A stretch of 64,000 bases of DNA from assembly GCA_009792885.1 (NCBI GenBank), contig WMCF01000080.1:1991634-2055633 (forward strand), read 5' to 3'. The position numbers were made by a program, and so were the translations under genes. Source of the stretch: Eremophila alpestris peregrina (Eukaryota; Chordata; Aves; Passeriformes; Alaudidae). A model generated the notes under the pieces. It had not been told where the DNA came from, searched no databases, and saw only the letters and a list, made by a program, of their open reading frames with translations. Positions 25,706 through 51,010 of the stretch are shown here, piece by piece (positions within the stretch are counted from its first letter, which is position 1; every line of letters begins with the position of its first letter).

Positions 25706-26715
25706 GAGACTGGAATGTTAATGACTCAAAAAAACAGACATTTGTAAAAGCAGCAGGTGTTCTGTTGAGGTCAGGTTTGCACCCCCAGCTGAAGGAGAGA
25801 AGGAGTTTTTGGTGTGTAGTGGTGAAACCTCTGGTCTACAACAGAACAGCCCCAGTGCAGAGAGAGGCACACCCACCACCAGAGGATGAGCATGGCAAAC
25901 TGACCTCTGTTTAACAATAACCTGGGTTTTGAGCCAGATAGGGAAGAAAGCTGGTAAGAAGCAGATTCGACAAGGTGGGATAATACTTTTTATCTTGCTA
26001 ATTTCTTTCTTTACACAATTTCTTTTCTTTACACAATAATCCCCAAGATGTCAGGTAATTCACATTCGAGCACAGGCCTGAGGGTATTTATCCCTTCTGA
26101 GGGGTACAACTGGTTTAACTTCGAGGCAGAGGCAGCAGTCATGTCTTAGGAGGGGGTCACATATCACTAAAGACCCCAGAAGCATTCCCAGAGTAATTTT
26201 TGGGGTCTTTGACCAGAGGACTGCTCATGATCTACAGTGTACCTGTCTCCCCCCAGGAGCTGGTAGCAGGATGTTCCCACCTGAACCTGGAATATAACCC
26301 ATCACACATCATATGGGCTTCCCCCAACCCCAACAGATCTGGACTGTGACCATCACTTTGACCAAGGGTCATGTAACGTGCAACCATCAAGTCTCATCCC
26401 TGGACCCACAGGTGGTGATATCTTTCCTCTCTGTGATCCACTCTTAGCCTTTCTTTCTTTCTTTTTCTTATATATTTTCTGAAGTAGTATCTTTCTACTT
26501 TTTTTTTTGTTGTTTCATTTCTATAGATAATAACCAAAATGGTTATTATCCTTTCATTTGCAACCAAATTGTTCTAGAAGAAACATGTCATATCTATTTC
26601 CTTCTCTCTCATTCTCTCTCTCCCTCTCTCTCTCTCTAAAAGCACTAGTTATTCAGGGTTCTCTCATGCTACTCTGCCCCAAAGGATCTATTTATAAGAA
26701 CCTCAGTTATCCTTG

Positions 26716-26747
<32 letters not shown>

Positions 26748-26786
26748 CGGGGCGCGGCGGGGAGTTGTAATGCAGCCACACTTCCA
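25706..26786. mobile_element. 1.08-kb insertion splitting a CR1 copy, possible solo LTR
   Basis: It lies between two adjacent parts of one CR1. GGCCT on the left and GGCTT on the right (26788-26792) may be a degraded target duplication. If the boundary is shifted by two bases the insert begins TG and ends near CA, and the minus strand carries GGGATAAATACCC and CTTATAAATAG TATA-like boxes, all consistent with an LTR. It also contains a CT microsatellite (about 26603-26638) and a 28-G run. No coding sequence. Class is a guess. Confidence 0.45.
26720..26747 (+). repeat. Run of 28 consecutive G, followed by a CG-rich end
   Basis: Twenty-eight uninterrupted G are followed by CGGGGCGCGGCGGGGAG. 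It is a potential G-quadruplex former, and the length is likely polymorphic or misassembled. Confidence 0.97.
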
Positions 26787-27182
26787 AGGCTTAAACATTT
26801 CCAGAGATGGGACATCCACAACTTCTCTGAGCAATCTGTGCCAGTGCCTGCCTCAACACCCTCACAATAAAGGATTTTTTCCAGCTATCTAATCTAAATC
26901 AACCCCCTTTCAGTTTGAAGGCACTGCTGCTTTTCCTGTCACCACATGCTCTTGTGAAGAGTCTCTCCCCACCTTTCTTGCAGGCTGCCTTCAGGTACTG
27001 GAAGGCTGCTACGTGATCTCCCCAGTCTACTTTCAAGGCTGAATAAACCTGATTCTCTTAGTCCTCAGGGGAGAGTTGATCAATCCCTCTAATCATTTTG
27101 GTGGCCTCCTCTGAACTTGCTCCAACAAGTTGATGTCCTTCCTGTGCTGAGGACCCCAGAGCTGGATGCAGCATTATAACTC
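26787..27182 (-). mobile_element. CR1 LINE, 5' part of the split copy
   Basis: It continues the CR1 at 25604-25705: CTTAAACATTTCCAGAGATG, CACAACTTCTCTGAGCAATC, GCTTTTCCTGTCACCACATG and GACCCCAGAGCTGGATGCAG on the plus strand. The copy is 5'-truncated in the 3' UTR/ORF2 end. Confidence 0.9.
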
Positions 27183-29414
27183 AGAGAAAGGGCACACATT
27201 AGATGATGTGGAGCTGTCTGAGAAAAAAAAAACTTTGCAAGGACTCAAAATTGCTTCCATTTAACAACCTGCTCAGGATATTTTAGATTCTTAAGGGTGA
27301 AGACAGATTTCCTCGCCTCTCATGCCATTACCACAGTCATGGGAACGCCCCTGTAAGTCATAAAAGTACAGGAAATAGGCAGTGAGAAAAGATCACCAGA
27401 TCATATGAAAACCATACAGTTATGTCCTGAAGTTAGAGTTCCTCTGTACCCAGACAGTTAGGACTGCCCAGCAGGAAAGAAGTATGTTCCATAAATCTCA
27501 AATATTTAAAAGGTAGCTAAGTATTTCAGTAAGACATAAGAGAACGTAAATGCTCTATGATAATTCCATGTCTTTTTTTCTCAAGGAATCTTACTTCCAC
27601 CATGGGAACAAGGGGCATGGGAAACACATGACAATCGTGATGAATTCAAAGTGTAGGAAAACAGAAGATTGTCTTTTGAATTTTTGAGGGGTTTTGGGGG
27701 GCTTTTTTTAACATGACAGCCTTGCCACAGTTTTCTGCAGACAAAATTCAGCCATTTGTTGAGTTCCTTCTGCATGTTCCTTTACCAACCTGCTACATTA
27801 CAGTTGGGTACCATTCTAGGTAACTAACCTTAATTACATCAGACTCTTTTCCTTCCTGCTTGAAACTGAAATGAAGCCAGGGAAAACGAAGTTCACAATC
27901 TCCTCATATTGATAAAATTGCACATTGATATATTAAACAAGTTCTTTGAAAAGCTGTGCAGGAGGGTCAACAGTGATTTATCTGATGGACTGAAATCCAG
28001 CTTCAGAAAATACTACCTTTGAAAAGGGGAGGAAAAGTGTGAAAAAATTAAAAGAAAGTAAGATAGTTGATACAAAATAATTCTCATGGTGGGCCATCAA
28101 GCCTGTACATCCAGGCTTTATTAGGTTTATTTTTTATATTATTGATATTATTGATATTATTGATATTATTTATCAGGTTCACATTATTCCAGCTGCAGAC
28201 ATGCCCAGATGGAAGTATACAAACACTTGTCTCAGGATCAGAAATTTTCCTTTTACTAGTCATTGAGAAAAAAAAAATGCCCGGTCTAGGGGCCATGGCT
28301 AGTAAAATTCAGCCTGATGGGAGAAGGCTGCCCTTCCATGTCTCACATGGAACAATTTGGGTTTTAATACCATTTTCCCCTATGCTTCCTGACACGGTAA
28401 GTGAAGGAACCCCCAGCAATCCTTGTCCTCAAGCCACATCTCTCACAGCAGTGCACAGTAGCAGTCAGTACAAGTGACTCCACGGAGCTGTAATTATCTT
28501 GCCTCCCTCCTGTGTAGCCAAGATCATCTTCCCTCTCTTCCCCTTGAAGTTATTCTGAGCAGCTTACAGCTATCAGTCTGCACAGCTGCAGTCTGGGACA
28601 CTCCACTGAACCCAAGTGCTCATGGACATGACCAGCAGCAGCCATGGAGGAAAAGCACCTGCTGAATCTCCAAACTCTTTTGACTTATAAGAGAAACTAG
28701 ATCATACATCTGGGCTGATGGAGTACAAACCAGTGAGTCTAACTAGGGCGTAGCACGCCGCATTGTTATGCTTGCATTATGTGCAGCTCTCTTTTCTGCT
28801 ATTGTTTTCAGAGAAGCAGTGTCACAATAAATAGACCTAGGAGGAACTGTTCATTTTCCAGCTGCACGAAAACACTCCAAAGTGCATGCTTTCTGTTTGA
28901 CAGCCCTTCTCTTCCACTCTCTTCACCCATCAAGATTCTTTCCAAAATAAACACCCCTTCATTCCATTATGATAATACATTCTTTTTATACACAGATCAA
29001 GCATGTAAGGACTGGGAGAGATCCATGAGCTATTGATGCCGATATCCTCCAATCACACACACATCTTCATAAATGTATAATTCTCTTTCTTAAAAGCAGT
29101 CTGCTTTTTCCTGGCCATCTCTGTATTAGAAAGCCATTGCAGGATAGCCTGCTCTTAACAGAGCCTCTTTAATTCCATGTTTTTTGGGTTTTTTTGTGCT
29201 AGATTTATCTTTCAGTTTTAATACCATCACCCTTGATGAATAGACATTTGATGTATTTTTAGATGCCATTTGTATCTGCTCTTGGTTTGCCACCCTGAAA
29301 GATTAAAAGATTAAAAGCCTATGGGCTTTCCTTACATGACACATTCTCCATCCTCTTGTTTTTCCAGTCTGCCTGGTAAGGTACACTCTTCTCCCTTTCA
29401 GTCCCATTTTCAAT
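27183..29414. other. Intergenic, nothing recognised except a 9-bp tandem repeat
   Basis: Moderately AT-rich. A 136-codon plus-strand frame at 28067-28477 spans the 9-bp tandem repeat and an A-run and has no gene signature. Confidence 0.6.
28137..28172. repeat. 9-bp tandem repeat TATTATTGA x4
   Basis: Four head-to-tail 9-bp units, the last with one change. It is a simple repeat that gives a meaningless Asn-Ile repeat when translated on the minus strand. Confidence 0.95.
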
Positions 29415-29640
29415 TAAGATCTTTGAACACGGGTGACCAGGTTTGTACTCACTATCCCAGGCAAGGTCTCACCAGTGCCTTGTATAATGAATGGCAGCAA
29501 TACTTCCCTATTTCTGCAGCAAATGCCTCTCCAGATACATCCTGTATCACATTTGTCTTTTTCATGGCTGTCTCCCACTGGCACATTGAGCCTACCTAGA
29601 ACTCCTAGCTGCTTCTCCTCCTCTGTCATTTCCAGATGAT
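29415..29640 (-). mobile_element. Ancient L3/CR1-type LINE relic
   Basis: Plus-strand wording GTCTCACCAGTGCCTTGTAT, AATGAATGGCAGCAATACTT and TGGCTGTCTCCCACTGGCAC resembles the reverse complement of old amniote L3/CR1 elements. It is heavily decayed and the borders are rough. Confidence 0.6.
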
Positions 29641-32600
29641 GAGCACCTCTGAAACTTGGTAAAGCCGAAGGGTCAGCTGCACAGAGGACTGCTCCTACTG
29701 CATCTCTTTATTTAAGACTGCTCAGAGAAAGGAGGAGGCATAAGTGAGTCCATAACAGCTGTCACAGCAGTTGTTACAGCCAGCAAAATCCTGTGAATAC
29801 TTCCCATTCCCATTCACTGAGCAACCCCTGAGAGCAAGACCAAGCCACGAGCAAGAGCATCTTTGGAGCACTGAACACCAGCTTCAGGAAGGTTCTCAGT
29901 GGGGGAGAAAAAAGTGAGAAAATATCATTGGAGTCACACACAACCTGCAAGAAACCCTAAAACTGGTATGATGTAGAGAAGCTATCCTAATTATTCTTAA
30001 AAGCTTGGATGAAATGAGCTAATTTGCAATGGAGCTGGGAATTTTTTTATTCAGGCAAAGATGTGTGCATAGATAAATGGGAGGATGGCATTAACATTGC
30101 TTTAAAAAAAAAGATATTTTCATTGAAAGATGAACATCACTGCTCACACGAGGTTATAAAATGAGCAGATTTTTTCCAAATAATATTGCTTCATGTGTTG
30201 GAGACTAGAAAGCCTGGTAACTATCCTCACTCTTTCAGCTGCTATTTTTTGTTAGGTGGCCAGACACACCATCATTAAAATCTCAAGAGGATTCATGCTT
30301 ATTTATTTAAAATGAGTGCAAATTGGACTTCATACCTAATATCTTAAAGCCATGCTGAAACACAAGATAGTCTATTATCTTTGTATCATATATTTTAGGG
30401 TTTTCTTCTCCCCACTCTAGCAGAAGACTGACAGTTTATAACACAGCAGTGTGACTGCCTCATTTGCACATTTACAGTGCTTGATAAGGAGTTGAAATGC
30501 TCGATTCCCCAGAGATCCTCCTTGTTCTTTTCCCAACAGAAAATGCCTTCCTATATTTCAATACAGCTGTGACAAATTTTTCAAAATAATGGATAGCTAG
30601 CCTTTAGATAATACCTTTTGTGAAGAAGAACATAAAAACACTTTACACAGGGTTCATGCAAATCATTTCACTGGGTGTCAGGCAGCACAGAGAACAGGCT
30701 GGAATCAGAAGCAGAGCAACCCATTCCACATACCACCTCTTGCCCATGGTCCTGGGACAAAAAATTACCATTTTTTCATCAAATGTGCCCAAACTACATT
30801 AAACAAAATGAAGACAGAATTGCTGAAACCCCTTGACATTGAACCCCTAAGCCATACTGGACAGACAGAGCATTAGAACATGCAGCTAAAATTCCATACT
30901 GCTTTTGCTCAGGAAATGAGGTAACACCTTTGTCCACCAAATCAGACTGTTTTCCCTCAATGTTAATAGCAATCTCTAAACCCTAATTTCTAATACCAGC
31001 TGTATCACCTATTCTCATTTACTGTGGACTGTGCTACAGCACATTTGTTATAAAATTCTTCAAGTATAATGACAATAAACCCAAGAAAATTACTTCTTCA
31101 AGCACTAGAATTGGGTATTTTTAAAGACATTTAATTGAAAGGTAAAGACTAGCTTAAAATTCTTCCACCCCTTCTTTTATTTGAATATGAAAAGAAAGTG
31201 TAATACAGATGCTTACCTTGATATGACATTTAAAGACAGTTGGGTCAATATAATTACTGTAGAACAGCAGAAATGTTTTTTAAAAACCATTAAATATTTG
31301 TACTTACTGATTTTAACCTTTAGCATTTTGGGGTAAGCAGCTAAGTCCAAACCACAGATGCAGAAAGTAACCACTAGACAGTGCCTCCTCTTCATTTGTA
31401 CACTGTGCATATGATATCACAGGTTAATCTCTCCCAAAACTAGGAAAAATTCATTTCTGCAATGTTTTAGAACATAACCACGTGAGTCAAAGTGACCCCA
31501 CAGAAGAGCTTCTTTGCACTCCATGGCAGGTTTATGGACATGTTGTAAATGTCAGACTACACCATTTTTAATAATAAAAAAAGACACTATAATACTGTTT
31601 CCTTGTAACTGGGACAGAAAATCATTTGGTAAGAGTAAGAACATTTATTGGTTTTGACATAAAAATTTCTTGCTGTGCAGTGGAAATGCTGTAGTCCAAA
31701 TACTGGAAGAAACGTGAAATCTCAAGGGCTATGTTCAGTAACTCTTGATTCAAAAGCAGACGTGGCAGGTGCATTATTTAAGAGCTTGTCAGAGATGATC
31801 TTCTACAGCACACCACTCCAGGATTCATCTCCTGCTATGTCTGGGAACGGGATTCTCATGTAAGTATATGGCAGAACTGGCTGGCTGCACATCAAGCCCA
31901 AGCTGCCCAACCCTCTTCAACACCACCGTGGTAGCTGCAAAACCTGTTAAGATCAGAAAAGCTCTCCAGTACTGAAGGAAACTACCCTCCTGCAATAGCA
32001 TGTGAGAACAGCTCTTTGGATGAGCTATTCAGAGTGCATTTGCTCTGAAAAATTCGAAGCGGCATTTTTCTCACTAGCCATACTTGATGTTCTAAAGTGT
32101 TTTTGTATCGCTGTATGCAATGTTAATTTGGTGCCACAAAGATGTAGTATATTCAACGCAAATGAGAAACAGTGCAGCACAAGTTCTGCTTTGAATTTCT
32201 TGACTTCTACACATACAGAAACTGTATTTAATTTAATTTATTATATTGTATTCCATTTTATACTTTCATTTTGTTTCAATTTTCTTTCACAACACAAATT
32301 CTTGAGAAGAAGCTAGTCACAACAGGATTTCACTTGGAATTATCAGAAATAAATAAATAGGGTAGTAACAAGAGAAGCATTTATTTGTGGCAAGGACCTA
32401 GCACGTTTTTGCAGAATATAGTCCAGGCATATGTAGACCTGCACAGCTACCTTCATGTTTCTCCCACACACCTATCAACACTTCAGGAAGAAATTTTATA
32501 TGTTCTTTAGGTGCCAGAGTTCAATGCAATACTCAAAATCCAATTTGAACTATTCCAGCACAGACTTAAAATCCCTCATACATGAAAATCATGGCTAGTA

Positions 32601-35600
32601 AAGTAAATCTTATTTTCTTTTTATGTAATGGAGTAGCTTAAGAAATAGGAGAGAGAAATCACTTTTGGCTAAAAACAAACAGAGAAATATAATTTAAAAT
32701 TGAGTATCTTTAGAAAATACTGGTTTGATAGGAAGTGTTCCCTTTAAATGTACCTATACTGGCCAGTCAGAAAAGATATAAAAATAAATGTCCTTCTTAA
32801 TAATCACTGTACTAAATACAATCTGAGAAGGGAAGAATACAGAGAAAGAGATGGCCGCACCTTGAATTTGAGTACTTTTGCCACACATTTGTGGCACAAA
32901 ACACATCTGCATCAAAACATTTTACATAAACTAGTGCTGTGCAGTTGCCAACAAAACTAATGAATGATAAAAGGAAGGTGACCCTATGTATGCATAATTG
33001 AAAAACAGAAAGTAGTTCTGTACCATCGCTCATTTGCACTCAGCCCCAGAGGGGAAAAAATCAAGATGACTACACATTTAACTGCAGTAATCCTGGATTA
33101 AAGCATTTGATTCTTACACTGCTTACAAGCCATCAACACAAACATTAATAAGCAGATATATGGCAGGCTGCTTCAGAAGTATATTACCTTGCTGTCAAAA
33201 CTAGCTCTGTTACAAATTCAGGTGTATGCAATGTTTTATTCTTTTAAAAGGAATGCTTTATCTTAGATGTTTTAAGTAATCTCATGCCTGATAAAAATAC
33301 AACATCCTCTCTAAACGTTAAGCAGGTGGTTTCTCTGTTTTTCAGTAAATTGTGTACACCCTAGCCGTTTATATTTTTGAATGGCTTTGAAAAGATAAGG
33401 TGTCTCCAATGTGTTTGTAACCAGTAAATTCCATTTCTTCAGACAAGAGTAAATATTAACAGAAGGTATCTGTACCATGTTTACTTTTATAGAGCATTAT
33501 TGTATTAAGTAGTGTAGAACCTTAGTACAAGTGAAACCTTACATAATTCTGGGGGCCATCTGGAAAACTCTTCACTGTTAACTCTAAGGAGCTGATAGCT
33601 CTGAGAGAGACTTGCCTCTGCACTCTCCTCCATCACCAACTATTACCTAATCACTCAGAGTACAAGTAAATGACTTCATCAACTTACATCTTGTTTTGAC
33701 ATTTCAAGAAAATCCCAAATATTTCTAAGCTTGGGTTTATGAACCAGCAGTCACCACAGGCTGCCATATCATGACAGGCTTGCATGCTTGGGGATTTCCA
33801 CCATGCACAGCATCATTTCAGAAATGGGTTATAGAACAACAAAATTCAAATCTTCCCTTGGATGTTTTCCATTTCCTTTTTTCCTATTACAGACAGCATA
33901 ACTCCTCCCTCTGCCACCCCTCACAGCAGTGCATTTAATAATTTGCCCTAGCTGACTTCAGCTTGTGTTCACTAACTTCATGGAAGCTGGGCTAAATCCT
34001 CACTGCAAACCCAAACGTCAGTGAGAGAAGTCTGTCTGTGAGTGCAAACACACTTTAGGTCTGGGTGAGAAAAGCCTGATGTGATGCTGCACTGCAACAC
34101 CCCTCCCAAATCCTGCTGAGCTCTACATACTCACTGGGCATGTGAGCAGTAATGGTCCTCAACTTCACTCTCTCCCAAGGTATGGGATAACACTGGTATG
34201 TCAGCTGGGAAACCACTAAACTGGGAAGGGGCAAACTCTTGGGCGACAGGCAAAGTCTGATGTCTCCAAGTGTTTACTGCAGTCAGGTAAGGTGAGAAAT
34301 TATAAATTTGCAGGTTTCACTGTCTCAGCTGAAACTCTATGTTGTGTTTCAGAGGCAAAACTAAGGGCTCTGTAGTGGTATGTTCCCTGACTGAACGGCT
34401 GCACGTGTGACTGAGATTATCGCACAATGAGGGAGGGGAAAAAAAAAAGATAAAATGCATCTTAGAAGTTACTTATGTTTAATGCTTAAAAGTCTGAATG
34501 CACAAACAATAATCTACCATTATAGAAGTACTGGTGGTCAATACAATGCATTAGAACTATGTACAATGACACAGTTTAGTATCAAAATCTTTCTACAATG
34601 TAGAGTATTACGAAACTGTTAATGACATCAAACACTAAGCACTTAAGACACCATTTTTTGCTACCACATTTGGAACTTCAATAAACAGTCCATTTTAACT
34701 TGCAGCATCAATCCATTTCTAGTATGAAATTAAGTAATTTTCTACTTATACAATAAGATTTATCTACACGGGTCTCTTGATTTTGATCCATAGCAGCAAA
34801 GGCACTGTACATCAGCAGATCCACAGACTTAAAGATTTTTTTTTAAAGCATTCAAAAAAAAAAAAAAAAGTCACAGATCATAGTTTAACAGCAACAACAA
34901 CAACATAAAAAGATAACACGTTGTCTCTGGCACAATGGCTCAGTCTGCGTCCGTTCTAGGGACATCCAATCAAGACTTGGATTGAACTGCTGGCGAACAA
35001 AGCAAGTCCTTCTCCCAATGAGGATCCATTCCTTTTTGTATGCCGGAATGAGTACTCCTGTAAATCCTACCTCAGAGGTCATTGCTTTTGTGGTTTGTAT
35101 ATTGGTAGGCATCCATTCTTATTTCAGTGCAGTTTCCAAAGAACATATCAAATATTTTTCATAATCTCTTGTAATTGAAAAATTGCCCAAAGACACATAT
35201 CCCCATTTTCAAGGAAACATTGCAAAAGTTTCCAGAAGTAACAAAGGTGATTCTTTGAGGCAACTTATTGTACTCTCTACAATATAACAAAGAGAGGTGT
35301 TTATATTAAAAAACCTAGCTTGACACCTAAAATGCTTTATGTTTATCAACAGAAAAGCATTGAGAACAAATCTGTACACAAGATGCTATATTAACATTGC
35401 AAATATATAAATTAGCACATTCTTACTTAAAGTGAATTTAATTTAGATGTGAACTGAATTTGCCATTTATCACAGGCATGTAGATCACTGGCTACAGTTT
35501 GCAATTTCCTAAGTTTCCAAGACTGTCTAAAATAGTTAAGATACAGCATCTTCCCACCAAATAATTATACTGTAATAACACTTAGAGGTCTCATCCAAGA

Positions 35601-35744
35601 ACAGGACTAAAAAATATAACAAAGTTTATTTTTTTAAATAGAAACTACAAGTCTATTTAGTGTAATTTTAACTATCTCCTGAACATCCTTCTCCAAGATC
35701 CCCAATTTATCCACCTGCAAAAACACAAGTATATGATGCTTCTT
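29641..35744. other. Region downstream of TLE4; may include distal 3' UTR
   Basis: AT-rich with no recognised repeat or gene. The part nearest TLE4 (about 34440-35744) could be transcribed as a longer 3' UTR, because further AATAAA or ATTAAA signals occur on the minus strand. Short frames at 34885-35164 overlap on both strands and look accidental. Confidence 0.5.
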
Positions 35745-36078
35745 TCAAACTAAAGCCGGGCCAGACAGCTTTATTTAGTCAGTTTGTGGTTAGAAAGCCT
35801 TCTTTGAACAAAATAAATACATTACAGCTACAATACGTAATTAAAGAGTCAAGGTCACTGTTAAGTATGCTTATTCCATCTTCTTCCAAGTAGGTATCTG
35901 ACAATTTGGTATCACAAGTTCTTAAGGAACATTCACAAATCAATAGCAAGTTAGGAAGGTAAAAATAAATTCTACAACTGTGATGAGAATTTAAGTTTTC
36001 AGTTTAGAACAAAAAAAAAGAAAAGAATTTACAGCAAAGTGCTAGGAGAAGGAGTTCTGTCTGCATTCAGATTTGTCT
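35745..36078 (-). other. TLE4: TLE4 3' UTR, proximal form (approximate 3' end)
   Basis: Sequence below the stop codon on the minus strand is AT-rich and non-coding. The first canonical AATAAA lies at 35770-35775, and a T/G-rich downstream element lies at about 35716-35730, so cleavage near 35745-35755 is plausible. A second AATAAA at 35625-35630 and others much further on could give longer forms. The true UTR length is inferred, not seen. Confidence 0.45.
35770..35775 (-). terminator. Candidate TLE4 polyadenylation signal AATAAA
   Basis: Reads AATAAA on the minus strand, 304 bases past the stop codon. A T/G-rich stretch (minus strand TTGTGTTTTTG) begins about 40 bases downstream. The arrangement fits a vertebrate poly(A) site, but AATAAA is common in AT-rich DNA. 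Confidence 0.4.
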
Positions 36079-48250
<12,172 letters not shown>

Positions 48251-48582
48251 CTGTAGTACAAAAAGAGAAGAAAGCATCATCAGGCCCTCATTCCCAACAG
48301 TGGTTCATTTGTCACCCCTCAATACATCTTACACTGATTGTATGATCTGGAGCTGTTCTCACAGACAGCATGTTGGGTTTTAACCAGTGACAGCTACCCA
48401 GCAAGTCTCTCATATTAAAAACTCCACTATATGTTGCAAGAGACAGAAACAGGTGATCAACAGACAGATCACAGTGGCTATCTGTACTGCCAGTGGGATG
48501 AATTTTATGAATACTGTGCACTGGTCTTGTTTTGGTTTGTTTCCTCTACAAATATGCAGGGTTAAGTCAATAGTCCCAGAAG

Positions 48583-48621
48583 AGGGGTGTGTGTTTGCAC
48601 ATGTGTGTGTGTTTGCCTGTG
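48583..48621. repeat. Imperfect (TG)n microsatellite
   Basis: GTGTGTGTTTGCACATGTGT continues as GTGTGTTTGCCTGTGT. An alternating purine-pyrimidine tract in the TLE4 intron. Confidence 0.85.
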
Positions 48622-49094
48622 TAAATCAAAAAGAACAAAGAGGCTCAAGGCAAGTCACACTTCAGCAAACATTTGAATGAAGATTTCTACCAAGTGAAGA
48701 AGCAACCTTCTGAATAGTTTTGGAGCAGGCAAGAACAGGAAAAGACACCTAAGCTTATTTTGTTTTGCTGCCTTTTACAATTACAGGCTATGCCTGCAGC
48801 GGACAGAAACAAAACACAGACTGGCTCAGTGATTCTCTTGCTATTCTACAGTTCTCACCTAGTAATGACTGCTAAAGAGCACACATATGGACAGGAGAGA
48901 AAGGAAGATAACGTGTACTTTATGCACTATCACCCAACAATTCCACTCTACTCCTTCAAACAAGGCAGGCAACATTTATCAAATTCTACCATATTTCCAA
49001 AGCTTTGTGGAGCCTGTATCTTCATATACAAAAAAGGAAGCAATGAAAGATGCAACCCTCCTCTGGGACTGATTTTAGTAGCAGCAGCAGCTTT

Positions 49095-49206
49095 TGGCCC
49101 TAGTTCAAGAAAGCATTTAAGCATGCACTAAACTTTATCTCACTCTGAAGTCAGTAGTTGAATGTACATAAGTAAGGATGTGTTCAGGCTTTTTGCAGAA
49201 TTGGAA
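49095..49206 (+). repeat. Possible ancient amniote palindromic repeat
   Basis: The order TTGGCCCTAGTTCAAGAAAG, CATTTAAGCATGCACTAAAC, GAAGTCAGTAG and TTTTTGCAGAATTGG resembles a palindromic repeat common in turtles, crocodilians and birds, whose halves carry AAGCACTTAAGCATGTGCTTAA around a TGAAGTCAATGGG centre. Only the left arm and centre are well kept. From memory, without alignment. Confidence 0.4.
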
Positions 49207-51010
49207 ATGACAGCAATGGAGATGAAAATAATTGTCAGTTGAAATCCTGCTGACTGTCTACATCTCTGTCCTCCTTTTTTACTGTGTGGTGAGGAACAAC
49301 CAAAGAAGTCCTGACTGATGGATTTTTAGATACTCCTATTCATCCAGAAACACTTGTTTGGGTTTTTTTTCCTCCATGCATGATGGACAGCTGTTGTTCC
49401 ACACAAAACTGTACAACGTAGCAGCTAATAACACTAATACAAACCAAGAAATTAGCATTTACATTGAGTAACTTCTGTTCCATCACTATTACAGAATTTC
49501 TTCTTTTCCTTTTTATATCACAAGCTTCTGGTATGGATTAAGAACACTGAACTTGTGTTAAGCTGTGGTTATTGTCTAAGTCATGTAAGATAATATTACT
49601 ACCTACTGGGACACAGGTCCTCCTCTTCATTTTGCTGAAATTTCCAGTTCTTGAGAACAGCAGCTCAGATTAATGAGTGGCAGAATTTGCAAAAATCTTC
49701 CATGTATTTGACTGGTAATTGTTAATTACCCTCTAAAAACATTGAGTGGAAATAAAATTTTAGAACAAAGCTAATGTTGAAGGCACAGCCTCTGCCTTGC
49801 CTATACTGTGCAAATACATCTTAAAATACTAATTTAGTTTTAAAGCAGATCATTGATCAACGATAATAGCAAATAATGCAAACTAACAAAGTTATTTTTT
49901 GCTCTGAAGCAAAAACACGTTAGACATTTGGACATTTGGAGAAGCAGTGCCAGGGTACAGAAGCCCTTAAAATAAAGGCCAAGCAGAAACACAACATTAA
50001 ACAAACTGATGACTTGAAAAATGTATTAGTTTCTGCAATGATATAGCATAGCCTTTTGCAAAGCTCTTATTACATTTATATTCATTTACAATTTGGAAGG
50101 CAGTAGCTTGTAATGTGAATTCAATTCATTATTTCTCAACTTCACCCTACAGAAAGCAATTTGCTTTAAAACGAAGAAAAATAATCACCAATAAACTACA
50201 AATTAAAGTGGTGTCTAAAGAATTAAACTACTGCACTTATTTAAATAGAAATATTTATTTTCATAAATTTGAAACCATACAGTTCCATTTTTCACAATCT
50301 GGTTAGCTATGTGCTATAGATACCATTTTAATCTTTGATTTCACTACTTAATAAAGTAATAAATTGAAGGTCCCTACTAGAAAGATAAAGTAGCTAATTA
50401 CCACTAGCACATTAAAGGATGAGCACCACATTGGGCATTGAGGCAATGCATACTGCTTAATGGTTTTATTGCTTGATGGATCTGACCTTATACCAATATG
50501 AAAAGATCCTCCTTCAGTATTCTCACCTGACATTAGCAGAAAAAAAGGAGACAACTCACCTACTGACATCAGGCAGAATCTCATTTCCCAATCTAAAATT
50601 AGGCCAGTGTACTAGGACTGACTATTTTGCCTCGTGAGTCAATTACAGAACAAATCTAAACACTCCCGCTTTTAACTGCCACACCCCTTTCCTTGCTCAG
50701 AGCCAGCCTACCAATACTCCTGCAGAACTGCCTTCTTTTCCCCTTCAACATGAAATGCACCTGTCACGTAAAAATCAGTGACTTCATGGGATTGATGGAT
50801 CTCTGCTTTTTGCTGACAGATCTAAATTTATCTCTTAAGCTAAGTAACAAAGATATGTCACATACATAGACAATGAGCTATGGTCTATATCTTCCTATGG
50901 ACCTAATGCCTGCAATGTTCACTGTGTGAGAGATAGGAGTATTACTCATACTGAGTTCCCTCCATTGTTCGTAACAGCTTTTCAGTCTATAAGCACTGCT
51001 AAGGACCTAC

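Noticed and set aside
28137..28172. CRISPR-like short repeat array
   Set aside because: Units are 9 bp with no spacers. It is a microsatellite in a vertebrate genome.
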